From the NCBI RefSeq assembly GCF_963678635.1, contig NC_087071.1:39451797-39511796 (forward strand): 60,000 nucleotides of DNA, in the 5' to 3' direction. A program made the position numbers and the translations under genes. Below are positions 57,660 through 60,000 of the stretch, piece by piece. The notes under the pieces were generated by a model, which was not told the DNA's origin, ran no database searches, and was given only the letters and a program-made list of their open reading frames with translations. Each line of letters begins with the position of its first letter. Position 1 is the stretch's first letter. This DNA is from Symsagittifera roscoffensis. Lineage: Eukaryota; Xenacoelomorpha; Acoela; Convolutidae.

Positions 57660-58351
57660 ACAAAGACTAACAATCGAACAAGGCATATACTGAAGAAGCA
57701 AAAATAGAAACATATAAACAGAAGAACAATCCAGTCACATGACCAAGAAAACAAGAACTTGGAAATCTAGGTAACACATAACAATAACCAGGTCCCTTAT
57801 AAGTAGAAGACTTCACAGATCCAGCTGCATCATGTAAAAATGCATGAAGTCTGAAAAATTTTGAATTTCCAAAAAAGTAATCCATACAGGATTTTCCGTA
57901 TCCAATTAGATCCCCAAAATAAAATTTTTATTCCATTTTTTTCCAATTTGTGTTCGGGTCCAAAAAAATACAGGTACAAAGAAAGTAGTTTTTTCTTTTT
58001 TATTTGATGAAAAGTCATACTTAGTCAAATCAAAATATCTGAGAATTTCAATCAATTTCTGAACGTCATTTTCCACAGTGCATTCGTCAAAAATGATACA
58101 AGTTTTTTTGAAAGTTTCTACATAAGACAAAACCGAGGGGATAAAGTCAACCAGTTTATCAAACTCTTCTTTTTCCAACTGAAATTTCTGATATTTTGAC
58201 GAGTGTTTCTTTTTCTTCGATACTCTATTAAAATATCTGAACAAAAACTTAGAAAAAATTTTCGTCTTCCATTATGCAAAGTCCACTCAAATTGAAAAAT
58301 TTGTGATTCTGTATCCAAATTTTGCATTTTTGGTACCTTTTGAGATTCCAA
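57660..58351 (-). pseudogene. Unidentified remnant with IIFDECT motif
   Basis: Overlapping minus-strand frames at 57906-58244 and 58118-58351. One has a CIIFDECTVENDVQKLIEIL segment that resembles a Walker B strand, preceded by a coiled-coil-like K/E-rich stretch (KYQKFQLEKEEFDKLVDF). No Walker A was found. At 57667-57885 the frame has AFLHDAAGSVKSSTYKGPGY, of unknown meaning. It is probably one degraded gene of the virus-like element. Confidence 0.35.
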
Positions 58352-58585
58352 ATCTGTAAGTCAAAATTTCTGGGACTTTTCCTGTAAAACGATATGAGAA
58401 AGTCTCAATTTATTTTGGAGCTTTAAAACAAGATTTCTGGAAAAACCAATTTCCCAACTCATACTGCTCAGCTCAAAGAAACTTTAAAAAATGATTCAAG
58501 AAGATGAATATTTTAATTACATTACTATAATAACATGACTCAACAAAGTTAATGAAGATTACAAATCTCAACAAACATAAAAACT

Positions 58586-59090
58586 CCTAAGACTTAGGCG
58601 AGTTCTTTGAAATCGTTCAAAGTATTTTTGACATAGGCAACTTGCTTCAAGACTTCGTTCTCCTTTGCAGTGAAGAGTCGAATCTGAATGTAAGGTGGCT
58701 TGTTCACGCTGTACTTTTGATTGTGACACACTTCCTTCTCTTCTTGTATGTTGCTATGTCATACACCGCATGACAGTTCGCAAGTTCCTGCTCCATGGTT
58801 GAGTTTTTGTCAGAATAGGTTTCCAATACAGGAACGAGTATAATTATTTCAGCATCATGAATATCAGTATTCCGTATTGCTGATATCTTTTCCCCTTCTT
58901 TTTCACCCAGTTAGCCTCGCTTTGTTTTCGATTTGTCCCGATTCATTTTTCTTTAGCAATTGGAAGCAATGTTTAAAGTAAACTTTTCCGTTGTAGGGTT
59001 TTTGAGACCAAGAAATTATCCCAATTCTTTTTTGGTTCTTGGCAAACTCAATATAATTGGAGGATATCTTTCCTTGAAAACTTTTTTGAT
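58586..59090 (-). pseudogene. Broken paralogue of core gene C
   Basis: Minus-strand translation in shifting frames matches the 179-aa protein at 44320-44859: ISAIRNTDIHDAE, NSTMEQEL, KCVTIKKYSV, PPYIQIRLFTAKENE and a final TLNDFKEL. At least two frameshifts and one stop (near 58910) break it. It is convergently placed relative to the broken gene B paralogue at 59347-59935, the reverse of the order in the palindrome core. Confidence 0.7.
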
Positions 59091-59346
59091 TTGAGACTCA
59101 GTGCCAACTGATCAGTAGTAGATATTTCAAAATGAGGAAATTTGTAAATATAAAGAAATTAGGAAATGTAGATGACTCACTGTACATTCCAAATAAGGTA
59201 TTATAAGAAATACCTTATAAGGAATAATGAGTAGGCGATGATCCAAAAAAAGTTGCGTAGGTGATCGATTACTATATTACCAATTCATTGTAGATAAAAA
59301 TCATTTTCAACAAGTAATCGGTCATTTTCAACAAGTAATCTACTAT

Positions 59347-59935
59347 GTGTCAAGCTTAACCCACTTTGTATTCGGACTACAGTGCAAAATCTCTTTTTAT
59401 CTGTCTCAAAAAACCAAAAAAGTTTATGGAAAGTTCCTTGTCACCCAAGACTACTGTGTATCTATCCATTCATCATTCTGTCCGGTGGAAAGTTGCAAAT
59501 TTCATTTAGTATTAATCGGATCATCGCTCGATCAAATTTTGCAAAGATTAGATTAATATCATTTCATTTACCAAGTTGTTGATTGTTTATATACTTTATA
59601 CAAATACAGATTTTATTTCAAAATTATTTCATCAAGAGGTGAAGTTTTCAATCAATTGAATCGTGCAGTCGAACCCAAACTTGAAATGTAGAGTACCGGA
59701 AAAATTACCCAGTGTTGCAAAGAAACGCCTGTTGCGAAAAAAATTCAAAAGACATTATCTCATTTCTGCTCAGAAGCTTGCGTCCACTCAGACTCTTGGA
59801 TTAGCTTTTTTCGAAAGAATTCGAAAAATTAAAAACTCAAAGTATGAGACTGATTTGTTGAAAAATGTTGATTGTTTCATTGATGGTTATGGTACTGTAA
59901 ACAGTGAGCGTGTCATTTTTTCTATCAATAATTGA
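59347..59935 (+). pseudogene. Broken paralogue of core gene B
   Basis: Plus-strand frame with LVTQDYCVSIHSSFCPVE, KFHLVLIGSSLDQILQRLD, then a TAA where the other copy has a lysine codon. It continues with DCLYTLYKYRFY and EVFNQLNRAVE, then a one-base shift into KKRLLRKKFKRHYLISAQK and ERIRKIKNSKYETDLL. It matches 43521-44095 over its whole length. The two copies carry different disabling changes, so the ancestor was intact. The start and the gene A paralogue would be expected beyond the window. Confidence 0.65.
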
Positions 59936-60000
59936 ATGTTTGTTTATAAAAATCTTTTCAAAATTGTTTTTATTTGAAATCAAAAGTTTTTTTAAAGATT

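Noticed and set aside
1-60000. CRISPR array or bacterial operons
   Set aside because: No regular spacer-repeat structure; the repeats are minisatellites without unique spacers, and the genes have spliceosomal introns.

Overview
The window is AT-rich animal nuclear DNA, most likely from an invertebrate. The evidence is GT-AG introns, a metazoan-style ankyrin gene, a non-LTR retrotransposon with ORF1 and RT parts, a hAT-type MITE, and remnants of a Polinton/Maverick (adintovirus-like) element. The phylum cannot be fixed from the sequence alone.

Layout. 1-2283 is a 34-bp minisatellite organised in a 918-bp higher-order unit, followed by a short palindrome and AT-rich DNA with a hAT-like MITE. 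From 4903 to 31918 (+) there is one large gene in at least nine exons, about 2,244 codons as read; its first exon was not found. It encodes an N-terminal region with a nuclease-like EIDW...IEVG motif, a P-loop NTPase with SF1-helicase-like C-terminal motifs, and about 30 ankyrin repeats. The ankyrin part is ten near-identical 345-bp units. One 15.6-kb intron holds two tandem decayed LINE copies and a tRNA-like SINE head. Two other introns (22845-24610 and 26011-28226) look like transposons that became introns. They have terminal inverted repeats, a shared inner module, unusual GTCG donors and the same GAAAG acceptor, and splicing them out keeps the frame.

31.9-35.2 kb is mostly empty, with one candidate minus-strand exon. 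35.17-50.81 kb is a giant inverted repeat: arms of about 4.6 kb, each carrying a zinc-finger exon, around a 6.5-kb core. The core has three intact ORFs of 152, 221 and 179 codons, one gene broken by a stop, two weaker ORFs, TATA boxes and clustered GATTGG (CCAAT-type) boxes.

50.8-60 kb is a decayed Polinton/adintovirus-like element. On the minus strand, in 5'-to-3' order, it holds a paralogue of one core gene, an unidentified remnant, an exonuclease-like fragment, a packaging ATPase, an integrase, a basic capsid-associated remnant and a major capsid protein. The capsid gene is present as three tandem broken copies. Two genes in the palindrome core have broken paralogues here in the same relative order, which ties the palindrome and the virus-like element to one family. 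The last ~370 bp of the palindrome arm is also repeated between capsid copies.
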